DNA of 64,000 nt from Streptomyces sp. Z26 (GCF_003665095.1 NZ_RCHV01000002.1:2352001-2416000); one strand, 5' to 3'; positions 35,426-45,122 are shown, counted from the first letter of the stretch. The notes: a model not told the origin generated them from the sequence alone. Made by a program: numbers and translations.

Positions 35426-36094
35426 TCAGGCGCCCGGCTGCGCCTGCTGCTCGCGCTCGGCGTCCTTGCCCGAGACGTCGTTCAGCCAGGGCTCCTTGAC
35501 GGCGGCGAGGCTGGCCTGCTTGGTGCTCCACTTGCCGTAGCGCGGGTTCACGTCGATCTTCATCTTCTCGGCCGTGGCGGCGAACTTCGCGGTCAGCGCC
35601 TCGTTCCCCTCCGGGCTCTGGAGGTCGATGCCCTCGGACTCCGCGAGCTTGCGCACCTCCAGCTCCATCCTGATCCGCTTGTCGATCTCGGACGGGGCGA
35701 TGGCCTGCTGCTGGAGCAGCGCGGCCTCGAACTGCTTCGTGCCGCCCGCGCCCTTCTCCAGCTCGTCGCGCAGCTTCTGGATCTCGCGCCGCGACACGGA
35801 CACCCCGGCGTCGTCCGCGGCCGCCCGTACGACCTGCTCGCGGATCATCGTGTCGAGGGTGGCGCGGGTCAACTGGCCGCTGCGCTGGACGAGCTGCGCG
35901 GCCTGCGGCTGCTCGTTCTGCGCGTCGCGCACCTCACCGACCCGCGACTGGAGCTGCGACATCGTGATCCGGTCACCGTCCACGACGGCCGCGGAGCCCG
36001 GGTGCGCGTCGTTTCCGCAGCCGGTGAGCAGCGGTGCCGCGACCGCGAGTGCGGCGGCGGAGCTGACGGTGAACGCGGACCTGCGGCGATGCAT
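35426..36094 (-). CDS. SurA N-terminal domain lipoprotein
   Basis: 222-residue lipoprotein chaperone-like protein. The signal peptide ends in a lipobox LLTGC (Cys at about 26). A SurA/PrsA-type helical N-domain follows: VDGDRITMSQLQ, then LDTMIREQVVRAAADDAGVSVSRREIQKL. The remainder is helical, and KWSTKQASLAAVKEPWL near the end is family-conserved. There is no peptidyl-prolyl isomerase domain, so it would act as a chaperone only. GGGAGG precedes the ATG. It sits upstream of mazG in the same direction, as in other Streptomyces as far as I remember, which suggests conserved co-expression. Confidence 0.87.
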   Translation of the reverse strand: MHRRRSAFTVSSAAALAVAAPLLTGCGNDAHPGSAAVVDGDRITMSQLQSRVGEVRDAQNEQPQAAQLVQRSGQLTRATLDTMIREQVVRAAADDAGVSVSRREIQKLRDELEKGAGGTKQFEAALLQQQAIAPSEIDKRIRMELEVRKLAESEGIDLQSPEGNEALTAKFAATAEKMKIDVNPRYGKWSTKQASLAAVKEPWLNDVSGKDAEREQQAQPGA

Positions 36095-36317
36095 GGGGCC
36101 TCCCGGCGGCGGCGAGGGTTGTGCGCGGTTTCACAACCTGTCGGTGATCGATGGTAGGCAGTGCGCGGGGCTGTGACCACCGGTTCGCGGCGCGGGGATG
36201 ACACGGGTCGGAGGATTTCGCCGGTTTCGCCGCGTTCGTCCGCCCGTTCCCGTACGCGGCCCGTCGACGGCGTACGGGAGTACGGTGCCCGCGCCGGTGC
36301 ACGTACCGTCGCTCGCG

Positions 36318-37133
36318 TCAGCCGGGGCAGCGGTCCAGCATCTGCCGCAGCGCCGTCCTCTCCTTCTCCGTGACGGACAGCGCGTAGTGGTGCTTCACCT
36401 CGATCCAGTCCCCCGCGTACGCGCACCAGTAGTCCTTGAGCGGCGGCTTCCACTCGTCGGGCGGGCTGTCGCCCTTCGACTGGTTGACGTTGTCGGTGAC
36501 GGCGAGCAGCTGCGGCCGCTCCATGTCGTTGGCCAGCTCCTCGCGGCGGTCGTCGGTCCACCCGTCGGCGCCGCTGCGCCACGCCTCCGCCAACGGCACG
36601 ATGTGGTCGATGTCCACGTCGGACGTCTCCGTCCAGGTCCCGCCGTCGTACGGGCTGCGCCAACTCCCGGACACCGCCTTGCAGGCGCGGTCCGTACGGA
36701 CGTCCTTCCCGTCCCGTTCGAGCACCGCCTCGCGCGTGTCGCAGTTCCCCCGGACCGTGGACCAGTGCGGGAAGCGGTCGCGCGCGTAGCCGTCCATGCT
36801 GGCCGGTGCCCGGACCCTCAGCTCCTCCAGCCGCTGCCCGGCGCGGTCCCCGTCCCCGTCGCCGTCCCCGTTCCCGCCCGCCTCGTCCTCCGCGCCGGGC
36901 GACGCCGGGGCCGAGGAACCCGGCGGCTCCGGGTCCGCCGTGTCCGCCGCGCCCGTGCCCGTGGCGTCGTCGCCGCTTCCGCAACCGCCGCACAGCAGCA
37001 GCGCGGCGAGCGCCAGACCGGCCGCGCCGCGCCCACCCCCGCCCGCGCGCCGACCGTGCGTGCGCCTCCCCCCGTACGTCCGCCCGTCCACCTGCCCGTA
37101 CGCCGTCCCCGGCACCTGCTGAGTGACCTTCAC
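36318..37133 (-). CDS. exported HNH-type nuclease (DUF1524/GmrSD C-terminal-like)
   Basis: 271 residues. After a basic stretch, a hydrophobic segment ends ALLLCGGCGSGDD, a likely lipobox (Cys near 48). An acidic Gly/Asp-rich spacer (GDGDGDGD) follows, then the nuclease domain (about 115-271). DIDHIVPLAEAW is the beta-beta-alpha metal motif (DxDHxxP). NDMERPQLLAVTDNVNQSKGD and the closing DYWCAYAGDWIEVKHHYAL are typical of secreted actinobacterial HNH proteins. It probably degrades extracellular DNA at the cell surface. The start is chosen at GTG 37133, though the frame is open to a TTG at 37169. No immunity gene is adjacent. Confidence 0.83.
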   Translation of the reverse strand: MKVTQQVPGTAYGQVDGRTYGGRRTHGRRAGGGGRGAAGLALAALLLCGGCGSGDDATGTGAADTADPEPPGSSAPASPGAEDEAGGNGDGDGDGDRAGQRLEELRVRAPASMDGYARDRFPHWSTVRGNCDTREAVLERDGKDVRTDRACKAVSGSWRSPYDGGTWTETSDVDIDHIVPLAEAWRSGADGWTDDRREELANDMERPQLLAVTDNVNQSKGDSPPDEWKPPLKDYWCAYAGDWIEVKHHYALSVTEKERTALRQMLDRCPG

Positions 37134-37226
37134 CGCACCAGCGGACCCCAGGCGGGGCTCTCCTGACAAGGGGTCACGGTCCCGCGCGGCCGTACGCCCC
37201 CTGCGTACGGCCGCGCCCCGCGCGCG

Positions 37227-40200
37227 CTACGCGCCCGGGATCGTCGTCAGGAACTCGCCCACCCACGCGAGCAGTTCACGCCCCACCACCGGCTTCCCGC
37301 CGATGCCGGACGGTTTCGGGCGGGGCACCAGGACCTGGCCCGCGGTCTGCCGGATCACCGAACGCGGATACAGCCGCTTCAGCCGCAGCTCCTGCGACTC
37401 CCGCAACTCCACCGGGCCGAACCGCACGTTGGGGCCCTGGAGCGTGATGTCCGTGACACCGCACGAACGGGCCAGCATCCGCAGCCCGGCGACCAGCAGC
37501 AGGTTCTCCACCGGCTCCGGCAGCGGGCCGTAACGGTCCGTCAGCTCCTCCCGTACCGCCGCGATGTCCTCCTCGGAGCCCGCGGCGGCGATCGCCCGGT
37601 ACGCCTGGAGGCGCAGCCGTTCGCCCGGCGCGTAGTCGTGCGGGACGTGCGCGTCGACCGGCAGCTCGATCTTGACCTCCAGCGGCGGCTCCTCCACCTC
37701 GCCGCCGGACTCCAGCGCCGCGCGGTAGTCCGCGACGGCCTCACCGACCATCCTGACGTACAGGTCGAAGCCGACACCCGCGATGTGCCCGGACTGCTCG
37801 CCGCCCAGGAGGTTGCCCGCGCCGCGGATCTCCAGGTCCTTCATCGCGACGTACATGCCCGCGCCCATCTCCGTGTGCTGCGCGATCGTCGCCAGCCGCT
37901 CGTGGGCGGTCTCGGTGAGGGGCTTCTCCGGGGGGTAGAGGAAGTACGCGTACCCGCGGTCGCGGCCACGGCCCACCCGGCCGCGCAGCTGGTGCAGCTG
38001 CGACAGGCCGAAGTTGTCGCCGCGCTCGACGATCAGGGTGTTCGCGTTCGAGATGTCGATGCCGTTCTCCACGATCGTGGTCGACACCAGGACGTCGAAC
38101 CGCTTCTCCCAGAAGTCCAGGACCACCTGCTCCAGCGCCGCCTCCGACATCTGCCCGTGCGCGATCGCCACCCGCGCCTCCGGCACCGCCTGCCGCAGCC
38201 GGGCCGCGGCGCGCTCGATGGAGTCGACGCGGTTGTGGATGTAGAACACCTGGCCCTCGCGGAGCAGTTCGCGCCGGACGGCGGCGCTGATCTGCCGCTC
38301 CTCGTACGGTCCGACGAAGGTGAGCACCGGGTGCCGCTCCTCCGGCGGCGTGGTGATGGTCGACATCTCGCGGATACCGGTGACGGCCATCTCCAACGTG
38401 CGCGGGATGGGCGTGGCCGACATCGTCAGCACGTCCACGTTGGCCCGCAGCTTCTTCAGCTGCTCCTTGTGCTCGACGCCGAAACGCTGCTCCTCGTCGA
38501 CGATGACGAGACCCAGCTCCTTGAACTTCGTCTCCGACGAGAACAGCCGGTGCGTGCCGATGACCACGTCCACGGAACCGTCCCGCAGCCCCTCCACGAC
38601 GGCCTTCGCCTCCGTGTCCGACTGGAACCGCGACAGCGCCCGCACCCGTACGGGGAACTGCCCGTACCGCTCCGTGAACGTCGAGAAGTGCTGCTGCACC
38701 AGCAGCGTCGTCGGCACCAGCACCGCGACCTGCTTGCCGTCCTGCACCGCCTTGAACGCGGCGCGCACCGCGATCTCCGTCTTGCCGTAGCCCACGTCAC
38801 CGCAGACCAGCCGGTCCATCGGGACCGACTTCTCCATGTCCTCCTTGACCTCGCCGATCGTCGTCAGCTGGTCCGGCGTCTCCGCGTACGGGAACGCGTC
38901 CTCCAGCTCCCGCTGCCAGGGCGTGTCCGCGCCGAACGCGTGGCCGGGGGCGGCCATCCGCGCCGAGTACAGCTTGATCAGGTCGGCCGCGATCTCCTTG
39001 ACGGCCTTCTTCGCGCGCGCCTTCGTCTTCGTCCAGTCCGCGCCGCCGAGCCGGTGCAGGGACGGCTGCTCCCCGCCGACGTACTTGGTGATCTGCTCCA
39101 GCTGGTCCGTGGGCACGAACAGCCGGTCGCCGGGCTGGCCGCGCTTCGCGGGCGCGTACTCCACCAGCAGGTACTCGCGGGTGGCGCCCTGCACGGTCCG
39201 CTGCACCATCTCCACGTAACGCCCGACGCCGTGCTGCTCGTGCACGATGAAGTCGCCCGGCTGGAGCGTCAGCGGGTCGATCGTCTTACGGCGCCGGGCG
39301 GGCATCCGGCCCAGCTCCTTGCTGGCGGCCTTCTGGCCCGACAGGTCGGTCTCCGTCAGGACCGCCAGCTTCAGCGACGCGTCGATGAAGCCGCTGTCCA
39401 GCGAGCCGCGCGCGACCTGCACCACGGAGGGGGCGAGCTGCTCCAGGTCGGTGTCCAGGCGGGCCGCGATGCCCTCGCCGCCGAGGACCTCGACCGTACG
39501 GGCGCCGGGGCCGTGGCCCTCCGTCACGTACACGCAGCGCCAGCCGTCGGACAGCCAGCCCTTGGTGTCGGCGAGGGCGCGGGCGGTGTCGCCCCGGTAC
39601 GACTCCGGGGCGCGCATGCCCAGCTGGAGCGCGTCGTCCAGACTCGGCACGGCGTCCGGACCGGAACCGTCGGCGGCCTGCTCCGCCGCGGCGACGTCCG
39701 TGCCGAACGGGCTCACCGACCACCACGCCATGTCCAGCTCGCGGGCCCGCTCCCGTACGTCCGCGATGCCCCACAGCGAGGCCGCGCCCACGTCGATCGG
39801 GGCCTCACCGCCGCCCGCGGTCGCCGCCCAGGACGCCTCCAGGAACTCCTGGCTGGTGGCGACGAGGTCCGCCGCGCGCGTCCGCACCCGCTCCGGGTCG
39901 CACACCACGGCCATGCTGCCGGACGGCAGCACGTCGAGCAGCAGCTCCATCTCGTCCACCAGGACGGGCGCCAGGGACTCCATGCCCTCGACGGCGATGC
40001 CCTCGGCGATCTTCCCCAGCAGCTCGTCCAGCTCAGGGTGGCGTTCGGCGAGGGTGGCGGCGCGGGCCCGTACCTCCTCCGTCAGCAGCAGCTCGCGGCA
40101 GGGCGGCGCCCACAGGCCGTGCTCGGCCACCTCCAGCGAACGCTGGTCCGCCACCTTGAAGTAGCGGATCTCCTCGATCTCGTCGCCCCAGAACTCCACC

Positions 40201-40814
40201 CGCAGCGGGTGCTCCTCCGTCGCCGGGAAGACGTCGAGGATGCCGCCGCGGACCGCGAACTCGCCGCGCTTCTCGACCAGTTCCACCCGGGCGTACGCCG
40301 CGGCCGCCAGCCCCTCGACGACCTCCGCCAGGTCGTGGCTCTCGCCCTGCCGCAGCGCCACGGGCACCAGGTCACCGAGGCCCTTGACCTGCGGCTGGAG
40401 CACGGAGCGCACGGGTGCCACGACCACGCTCACGGGGCCCGTCGTCGGGTCGCGCGGGTCCGGGTGGGCGAGGCGGCGCAGCACGGCGAGACGGCGCCCG
40501 ACGGTGTCGCTGCGCGGGCTCAGCCGCTCGTGCGGCAGCGTCTCCCACGACGGGTACTCCACGACCGCGTCCTCCCGGCCCGCGGGCATCAGCGAACGCA
40601 GCGCCGCCGCCAGGTCCTCCGCCTCGCGGCCGGTCGCGGTCACGGCGAGCACGGGGCGCCCGGCGCCGCGGGCCAGCGCGGAGATCACGAACGGGCGGGC
40701 GGCTGGCGGCCCGACGAGGTCGAGATGCGGCCGGTGACCGGCGGTGGCGGCCTTGACGGCCTCTTCCAGGGCAGGGTCGCGTACGACGGCATCGAGCAGG
40801 CCGTGCAGGCTCAT
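37227..40814 (-). CDS. mfd: transcription-repair coupling factor
   Basis: 1195-residue ATP-dependent translocase that removes stalled RNA polymerase and recruits UvrA. Order of parts: UvrB-homology module (about 1-400, starting LLDAVVRDPALEEAVK), the polymerase-interaction domain with DFIVHEQHGVGRYVEM (about 510-580), and the RecG-like helicase (DVGYGKTEIAVRAAF as Walker A-like motif I, DEEQRFG as DEAD-type box). LSQLHQLRGRVGR is motif VI, and a C-terminal TRCF domain closes the protein. The ATG at 40814 matches the family start MSLHGLLDAV; the open frame beyond it is not coding. Nothing is missing. Confidence 0.97.
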   Translation of the reverse strand: MSLHGLLDAVVRDPALEEAVKAATAGHRPHLDLVGPPAARPFVISALARGAGRPVLAVTATGREAEDLAAALRSLMPAGREDAVVEYPSWETLPHERLSPRSDTVGRRLAVLRRLAHPDPRDPTTGPVSVVVAPVRSVLQPQVKGLGDLVPVALRQGESHDLAEVVEGLAAAAYARVELVEKRGEFAVRGGILDVFPATEEHPLRVEFWGDEIEEIRYFKVADQRSLEVAEHGLWAPPCRELLLTEEVRARAATLAERHPELDELLGKIAEGIAVEGMESLAPVLVDEMELLLDVLPSGSMAVVCDPERVRTRAADLVATSQEFLEASWAATAGGGEAPIDVGAASLWGIADVRERARELDMAWWSVSPFGTDVAAAEQAADGSGPDAVPSLDDALQLGMRAPESYRGDTARALADTKGWLSDGWRCVYVTEGHGPGARTVEVLGGEGIAARLDTDLEQLAPSVVQVARGSLDSGFIDASLKLAVLTETDLSGQKAASKELGRMPARRRKTIDPLTLQPGDFIVHEQHGVGRYVEMVQRTVQGATREYLLVEYAPAKRGQPGDRLFVPTDQLEQITKYVGGEQPSLHRLGGADWTKTKARAKKAVKEIAADLIKLYSARMAAPGHAFGADTPWQRELEDAFPYAETPDQLTTIGEVKEDMEKSVPMDRLVCGDVGYGKTEIAVRAAFKAVQDGKQVAVLVPTTLLVQQHFSTFTERYGQFPVRVRALSRFQSDTEAKAVVEGLRDGSVDVVIGTHRLFSSETKFKELGLVIVDEEQRFGVEHKEQLKKLRANVDVLTMSATPIPRTLEMAVTGIREMSTITTPPEERHPVLTFVGPYEERQISAAVRRELLREGQVFYIHNRVDSIERAAARLRQAVPEARVAIAHGQMSEAALEQVVLDFWEKRFDVLVSTTIVENGIDISNANTLIVERGDNFGLSQLHQLRGRVGRGRDRGYAYFLYPPEKPLTETAHERLATIAQHTEMGAGMYVAMKDLEIRGAGNLLGGEQSGHIAGVGFDLYVRMVGEAVADYRAALESGGEVEEPPLEVKIELPVDAHVPHDYAPGERLRLQAYRAIAAAGSEEDIAAVREELTDRYGPLPEPVENLLLVAGLRMLARSCGVTDITLQGPNVRFGPVELRESQELRLKRLYPRSVIRQTAGQVLVPRPKPSGIGGKPVVGRELLAWVGEFLTTIPGA

Positions 40815-40949
40815 GAGACTTCCGTCCGAGGTGGCGGGGCGTGACCGGGCGGGCGGCACGCGGGGCAGCACGAAGGGCCCGGCACGAGGGCGGGCCGGGG
40901 TGTCTCCAGCGTACGACGGCCCGCCGACATCGGGCGCGGCGCCGAGGAG

Positions 40950-41075
40950 CGGGGGCCGGGACAGGGGGCCAGGGCTGGGGTTGCGGCTGGGACTGGGGCT
41001 GTGCAGATGGGGCTGTGCGGCTGGGGCCGCGAACGGGCGCGGGGCCGGGCCGGGGCGCGGGGTGGAGCGGGCGGC
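40950..41075. repeat. G-rich direct-repeat tract upstream of mfd
   Basis: Runs of three to five G separated by short spacers (GGGCTGGGGTTGCGGCTGGG and similar, with CTGGGG recurring) fill about 125 bp. The tract is part of the 519-bp gene-free gap between mfd and the second ABC cassette. It could form G-quadruplex structures on the plus strand. No gene is supported. Confidence 0.5.
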
Positions 41076-41169
41076 GGGCTGGCGCGGACCGACGGGGTCG
41101 CGCCGTGGGTCGGCCCCACACCCGCCCCGGCACCCGTGGCCGCCTTCCGGCAGCCTGCCCGGACGTGCC

Positions 41170-41265
41170 ACGACCCCGGCGCGCCGCCAGCGCACCGGGG
41201 TCGTAGGGACTGCCGGCTCTGCCCGGCAACGGCCACCGCGTTCCCCTCTGTCGGACGCGGTGGCC
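41170..41265. other. two adjacent hairpins in the mfd-ABC gap
   Basis: ACGACCCCGG (41170-41179) pairs with CCGGGGTCGT (41195-41204). GGCCACCGCG (41231-41240) pairs with its complement at 41256-41265. Both are 10-bp perfect. With the terminator at 41275-41304 they make three consecutive hairpins after the permease stop. Confidence 0.5.
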
Positions 41266-41274
41266 GCGTCTCGC

Positions 41275-41304
41275 GTCGGGAGCCCTCCCCCGAGGGCTCC
41301 CGAC
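41275..41304 (-). terminator. terminator of the second ABC cassette
   Basis: 13-bp perfect arms (GTCGGGAGCCCTC at 41275-41287 and complement at 41292-41304) with a four-base loop, 30 bp after the permease stop. Confidence 0.75.
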
Positions 41305-41305
41305 T

Positions 41306-41335
41306 CTCAGGAGTGGTTCCCCTCAGGAGTGGTTC
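41306..41335. repeat. tandem 14-bp duplication at the permease stop
   Basis: CTCAGGAGTGGTTC occurs at 41306-41319 and 41322-41335. The second copy runs into the permease stop codon (41334-41336). It looks like a recent local duplication that left the coding end intact. Confidence 0.6.
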
Positions 41336-43913
41336 ACTCCGTGGCGATCGCGTTGAGCACGTTCATCCGGCCCGCGCGGAACGCCGGGACCAGCGCGGCC
41401 ACCAGGCCGACGAACGCGGACCCCACGAAGACCATCAGGATCGTCGGCCACGGGATCTCCAGCACCTTCAGACCCTCCAGCGCCAGCAGCTTCTGCGCGG
41501 TGGCACCCCAGCCCATGCCCAGGCCGAGCCCGAGCAGCGCGCCGAAGAGCGCGATGACGACCGATTCCAGCCGGATCATCCGGCGCAGCTGCCGCCGGGA
41601 GAGACCGATGGCCCGCATCAGGCCGATCTCCCGGGTGCGCTCGACGACGGAGAGGGCGAGGGTGTTCACGACGCCGAGGACGGCGACGATGATCGCCAGG
41701 GCCAGCAGCCCGTAGACCATGTTGAGCAGCTGCCCGACCTGGTCCTGGAGGCTCTGCTTGAAGTCGGCCTGGTCCCGCACCTTGTACTGCGGGTACGACT
41801 CCAGCCCGGACTTCAGCGCCGCGTACGCCTCCTTCTCCTGACCGTCCACCGCCTTGCCGAACATGATGTCGTTCAGCGGCATGGCGCTCTCCGGCACGTA
41901 CCGCTTCGCGGTGGCCAGGCTCATGTAGTACGCGCCGTTGTCGATGGACGTCTCGCTGGAGGTGACCGCGCGGAGCGTCAGCCGCGCCGTGCGGCCGTCC
42001 TTGAAGGCGACGGACAGCTCGTCGCCCACGGACAGGTCGTACTTCTTCGCGAAGTCCTCGTCGACGGACATCGCGTTCGCCCCGTAAGCCGCCGACAGCT
42101 CGCCCTCGACGGTCTCGACCCGCAGGTCGTCGGCGTACGTCGGGGAGGCCGCGGTGACGTCCTTCGCCTCCGTCCGCCGTCCGTCGGCGGTGGTGAGCGA
42201 CGCGTCGATGATCTTGTACTCGCTGACGTGCTCCAGGTGCGGGGACTGCCGCATCTTCTCGGCCGCGGCCGGGGTGATGGGCGCGCCGGTGTCGGACTGG
42301 AGGATGTAGTCCGCGCCGACGGACTTGTCCAGCTCGTCGGTGGCCGAGGCGACCATCGAGGAGCCGACCACCGACAGGCAGGCCACCAGCGCCAGCCCGA
42401 TCATCAGGGCCGCGCCCGTGGCGCCCGTACGGCGCGGGTTGCGCAGCGCGTTGCGCTCCGCGAGGCGGCCCACGGAGCCGAACAGCCGCAGCACGACCAT
42501 GCTCAGCACCCGTACGACGACACCGGCGAGCAGCGGGCCGATCATGACGAAGCCGAGCAGGCTGAGCAGCACGCCCAGGGCCAGCATCATCGAACCGGAC
42601 GTCGCCTTGTCGGCCTGCGACGCCGCGAGGAGCCCGGCCAGCCCGCCCGCGGTGAGCAGCCCGCCCAGCACGCCCCGGACGAGGCCCGCGCGGCCGTCGG
42701 CCGGTGTGCCCGCGTCCCGCAGCGCCGCCATCGGCGACACCTTGCCCGCGCGGCGGGCCGGGAGGTACGCGGCGAGGACGGTGACGACGACGCCGAGCAC
42801 CACACCGATCACGGGGGTGGCGGGCTTCACCGTCAGCTCGGAGGTGTTGAGGTTCATGCCCATGGAGCCCATCAGCTCCATCAGGCCGACGGCGAGGGCG
42901 ACGCCCGCGCCGACACCCAGCAGGGAGCCGACGACGCCGAGCAGCAGGGCCTCGATCAGCACCGAGCGGTTGACCTGCTTGCGGCTGGACCCGAGGGCCC
43001 GCATCAGGCCGATCTCCCGGGTGCGCTGCGCGACGAGCATCGAGAAGGTGTTGACGATCAGGAAGACGCCGACGAGCAGGGCGATCCCGGCGAAGCCGAG
43101 CATGGCGTACTTCATGACGTCCAGGAACGAGCCGATGTCCTCCCGTCCGGCGTCCGCGGTCTCCTTCTGCGTCTGGTACGTGAAGGCGCCCGCGCCGAGG
43201 GTCCGCGCGACCTGCTGCTTCAACTCCCCGTCCGCGACGCCGCCTTCGGCGGTCACGGCGACGTTCGTGAACACGTCGGGGGCGCCGAGCAGGAACTTCT
43301 GCGCGGTCGCCGTGTCGAAGTACACGATGGCCGCGCCGGGGTTGGTGACCTGGAACGTGGCGATGCCGGTGATCTTCGCCGTACGGTCGCCGGTGACGGC
43401 GATGGTGCGCAGCTCGTCGCCCAGCTCCAGACCGTGCTTGTCGGCGGTGTCGGCGTCGACCATGATCTCGTCCGGTGCGCGCGGTGCGCGGCCGGAGGTG
43501 ATGTCCATCGACTTGCGGTCGTTGGCCGTCCAGTTCCCGGCGATGGTCGGGGCTCCGGTGGAGGAGCCCATGTTCTCGTTGTCCTTGTCGACGACCGTGA
43601 CGCTCATGCTCGTCACGACGCCCTCGGCGGCCTTGACGCCCTCCGCCTCCCGCACCTGCTCGACGGTCCCGGCGGGCAGCGCGGCGGGCTTGCCGTTCCG
43701 CGGCTGCTCCTCCTCGCCCTTCGCGCCCTTCGGGGAGACGGTGACGTCGGCGGAGGTGGCCGCGAAGAGTTTGTCGAAGGTCGAGTTCATGGTGTCCGTG
43801 AACACCAGCGTGCCGCAGACGAACGCCACCGAGAGCAGCACGGCTATCGCGCTGAGCGCCATGCGGCCCTTGTGCGCGGCGAAGTTGCGCATCGAGGTTC
43901 TGAGGATGGTCAC
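41334..43913 (-). CDS. FtsX-like ABC transporter permease (second cassette)
   Basis: 859-residue permease with the same two-module plan as the one at 16959-19502: helix 1 (about 18-38), extracytoplasmic domain (about 40-260), and FtsX module one (IVNTFSMLVAQRTREIGLMRALGSSRKQV). Middle helices, a second extracytoplasmic domain (about 520-730) and module two (VVNTLALSVVERTREIGLMRAIGLSRRQL) follow, ending AGRMNVLNAIATE. The GTG overlaps the ATPase stop by four bases (GTGA at 43910-43913), fixing the start. The membrane parts resemble the first cassette closely, whereas the extracytoplasmic domains differ, suggesting different ligands. Confidence 0.92.
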   Translation of the reverse strand: MTILRTSMRNFAAHKGRMALSAIAVLLSVAFVCGTLVFTDTMNSTFDKLFAATSADVTVSPKGAKGEEEQPRNGKPAALPAGTVEQVREAEGVKAAEGVVTSMSVTVVDKDNENMGSSTGAPTIAGNWTANDRKSMDITSGRAPRAPDEIMVDADTADKHGLELGDELRTIAVTGDRTAKITGIATFQVTNPGAAIVYFDTATAQKFLLGAPDVFTNVAVTAEGGVADGELKQQVARTLGAGAFTYQTQKETADAGREDIGSFLDVMKYAMLGFAGIALLVGVFLIVNTFSMLVAQRTREIGLMRALGSSRKQVNRSVLIEALLLGVVGSLLGVGAGVALAVGLMELMGSMGMNLNTSELTVKPATPVIGVVLGVVVTVLAAYLPARRAGKVSPMAALRDAGTPADGRAGLVRGVLGGLLTAGGLAGLLAASQADKATSGSMMLALGVLLSLLGFVMIGPLLAGVVVRVLSMVVLRLFGSVGRLAERNALRNPRRTGATGAALMIGLALVACLSVVGSSMVASATDELDKSVGADYILQSDTGAPITPAAAEKMRQSPHLEHVSEYKIIDASLTTADGRRTEAKDVTAASPTYADDLRVETVEGELSAAYGANAMSVDEDFAKKYDLSVGDELSVAFKDGRTARLTLRAVTSSETSIDNGAYYMSLATAKRYVPESAMPLNDIMFGKAVDGQEKEAYAALKSGLESYPQYKVRDQADFKQSLQDQVGQLLNMVYGLLALAIIVAVLGVVNTLALSVVERTREIGLMRAIGLSRRQLRRMIRLESVVIALFGALLGLGLGMGWGATAQKLLALEGLKVLEIPWPTILMVFVGSAFVGLVAALVPAFRAGRMNVLNAIATE

Positions 43914-44704
43914 GACACCCTCCCGAAGGTGTCGAAGCTCTTCATGCGGTCGAGGACGGCCTCGGCGGACGGGCGGAGCATCTCGTCCACGATCCGGCCG
44001 TCCGCGAGGTAGAGCACCCGGTCCGCGTACGAGGCGGCCACCGGGTCGTGCGTGACCATGACGATGGTCTGGCCCAGCTCGTCGACGGAGCGGCGGAGGA
44101 AGCCCAGCACCTCGGCCCCGGCGCGGGAGTCCAGGTTCCCGGTGGGCTCGTCGCCGAAGATGATCTCCGGTCGGGCGGCGAGCGCGCGGGCCACGGCGAC
44201 GCGCTGCTGCTGGCCGCCGGAGAGCTGGTTCGGCCGGTGCTTGAGGCGGCCGGAGAGGCCCACGGTCTCCACGACCTGGTCCAGCCACCGCTGGTCGACC
44301 TTGCGGCCCGCGATGTCCATGGGCAGCGTGATGTTCTCGACGGCGTTGAGAGTCGGCAGCAGGTTGAACGCCTGGAAGATGAAGCCGATGCGGTCGCGCC
44401 GCAGCCGGGTCAGCTTCTTGTCCTTCAGCGAGGTGATCTCCTGGTCACCGATGCGGATCTGGCCGCTGGTGACGGAGTCCAGCCCGGCCAGGCAGTGCAT
44501 CAGGGTCGACTTGCCGGAGCCGGACGGCCCCATGATGGCGGTGAAGGCACCGGCGGCGATGTCGACGTCGACCCGGTCGAGGGCGACGACACGCGTGTCC
44601 CCCGAGCCGTACGCCTTGACGACCTGCCGTCCTGCGGCGGCAACGGCCGTACGCCCTCCACTGCCCCCGGTCCTGGGATTCGCTACAGCCGTTGTCACAG
44701 TCAT
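43910..44704 (-). CDS. MacB/LolD-type ABC transporter ATP-binding protein (second cassette)
   Basis: 264 residues. Walker A is GPSGSGKST, the signature LSGGQQQR, Walker B IIFGDEPTGNLDS, and the switch region VTHDPVAASYADRV. From SLKDKKLT through the Walker B region it is nearly the same as the ATPase at 16024-16809. ATG 44704 has GGAG only two bases away, while an in-frame GTG at 44698 has the ideal eight-base spacing, so the true start may be two codons later. It forms the cassette with the overlapping permease. Confidence 0.93.
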   Translation of the reverse strand: MTVTTAVANPRTGGSGGRTAVAAAGRQVVKAYGSGDTRVVALDRVDVDIAAGAFTAIMGPSGSGKSTLMHCLAGLDSVTSGQIRIGDQEITSLKDKKLTRLRRDRIGFIFQAFNLLPTLNAVENITLPMDIAGRKVDQRWLDQVVETVGLSGRLKHRPNQLSGGQQQRVAVARALAARPEIIFGDEPTGNLDSRAGAEVLGFLRRSVDELGQTIVMVTHDPVAASYADRVLYLADGRIVDEMLRPSAEAVLDRMKSFDTFGRVS

Positions 44705-45102
44705 GACTCCTCACAGATGTCCCCCGGGAGTCGTCCTCCCGTGAGCAATGAGCTTGCTGGAAACGGGGGCTGCGTCGCGATGGTGTTCAGCGCAGTCTTC
44801 GGCGGGGGTTTTCCCTACCCCGCGACGTGCGGCAACCCGTATAAGCAGAGGTTAAGGAGGTGCGGGCGCCCTCCTCGTCGTACGCGGGGACGAACCGGGT
44901 CCCCGGTTCCGTGGGTGACGACCCTTAGGGGAGTACGGGGGTGCGGGCGGCGTCGTCTCGGGGGTGCGCGCGGGCGGGCGGACGTACGGCGCGCGCGGCG
45001 CGCGTACGGGAAGCGGGTGTACGACGGCGAGCGCCCGCGCGGCGGCAGCGCGGGGAACGAGGAGCCGGGGCCCGGAGCGCGGGGCCCGCCCCACCGGGGA
45101 GC
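44705..45102. other. gene-free leader of the second ABC cassette
   Basis: About 400 bp with no supported gene. On the minus strand TATACG (44838-44843) is a plausible -10 element for the cassette, but no clear -35 pairs with it. CGGGAG and CTCCCG (about 44726-44743) form a small hairpin in the leader. ACCCTTAGGGGAGT near 44921 is a short imperfect palindrome. Confidence 0.4.
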
Positions 45103-45122
45103 GGGCCCGGCGGTCCGGGCCC
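45103..45122 (-). terminator. short hairpin after the SUKH-3 gene
   Basis: GGGCCCGG, loop CGGT, CCGGGCCC, eight bases past the SUKH-3 stop. It is GC-only with no T-run. Confidence 0.45.

Noticed and set aside
44855..44870. TAAGGAGGTG as a strong ribosome site for a small gene
   Set aside because: No start codon at proper distance opens a frame with coding character on the plus strand.
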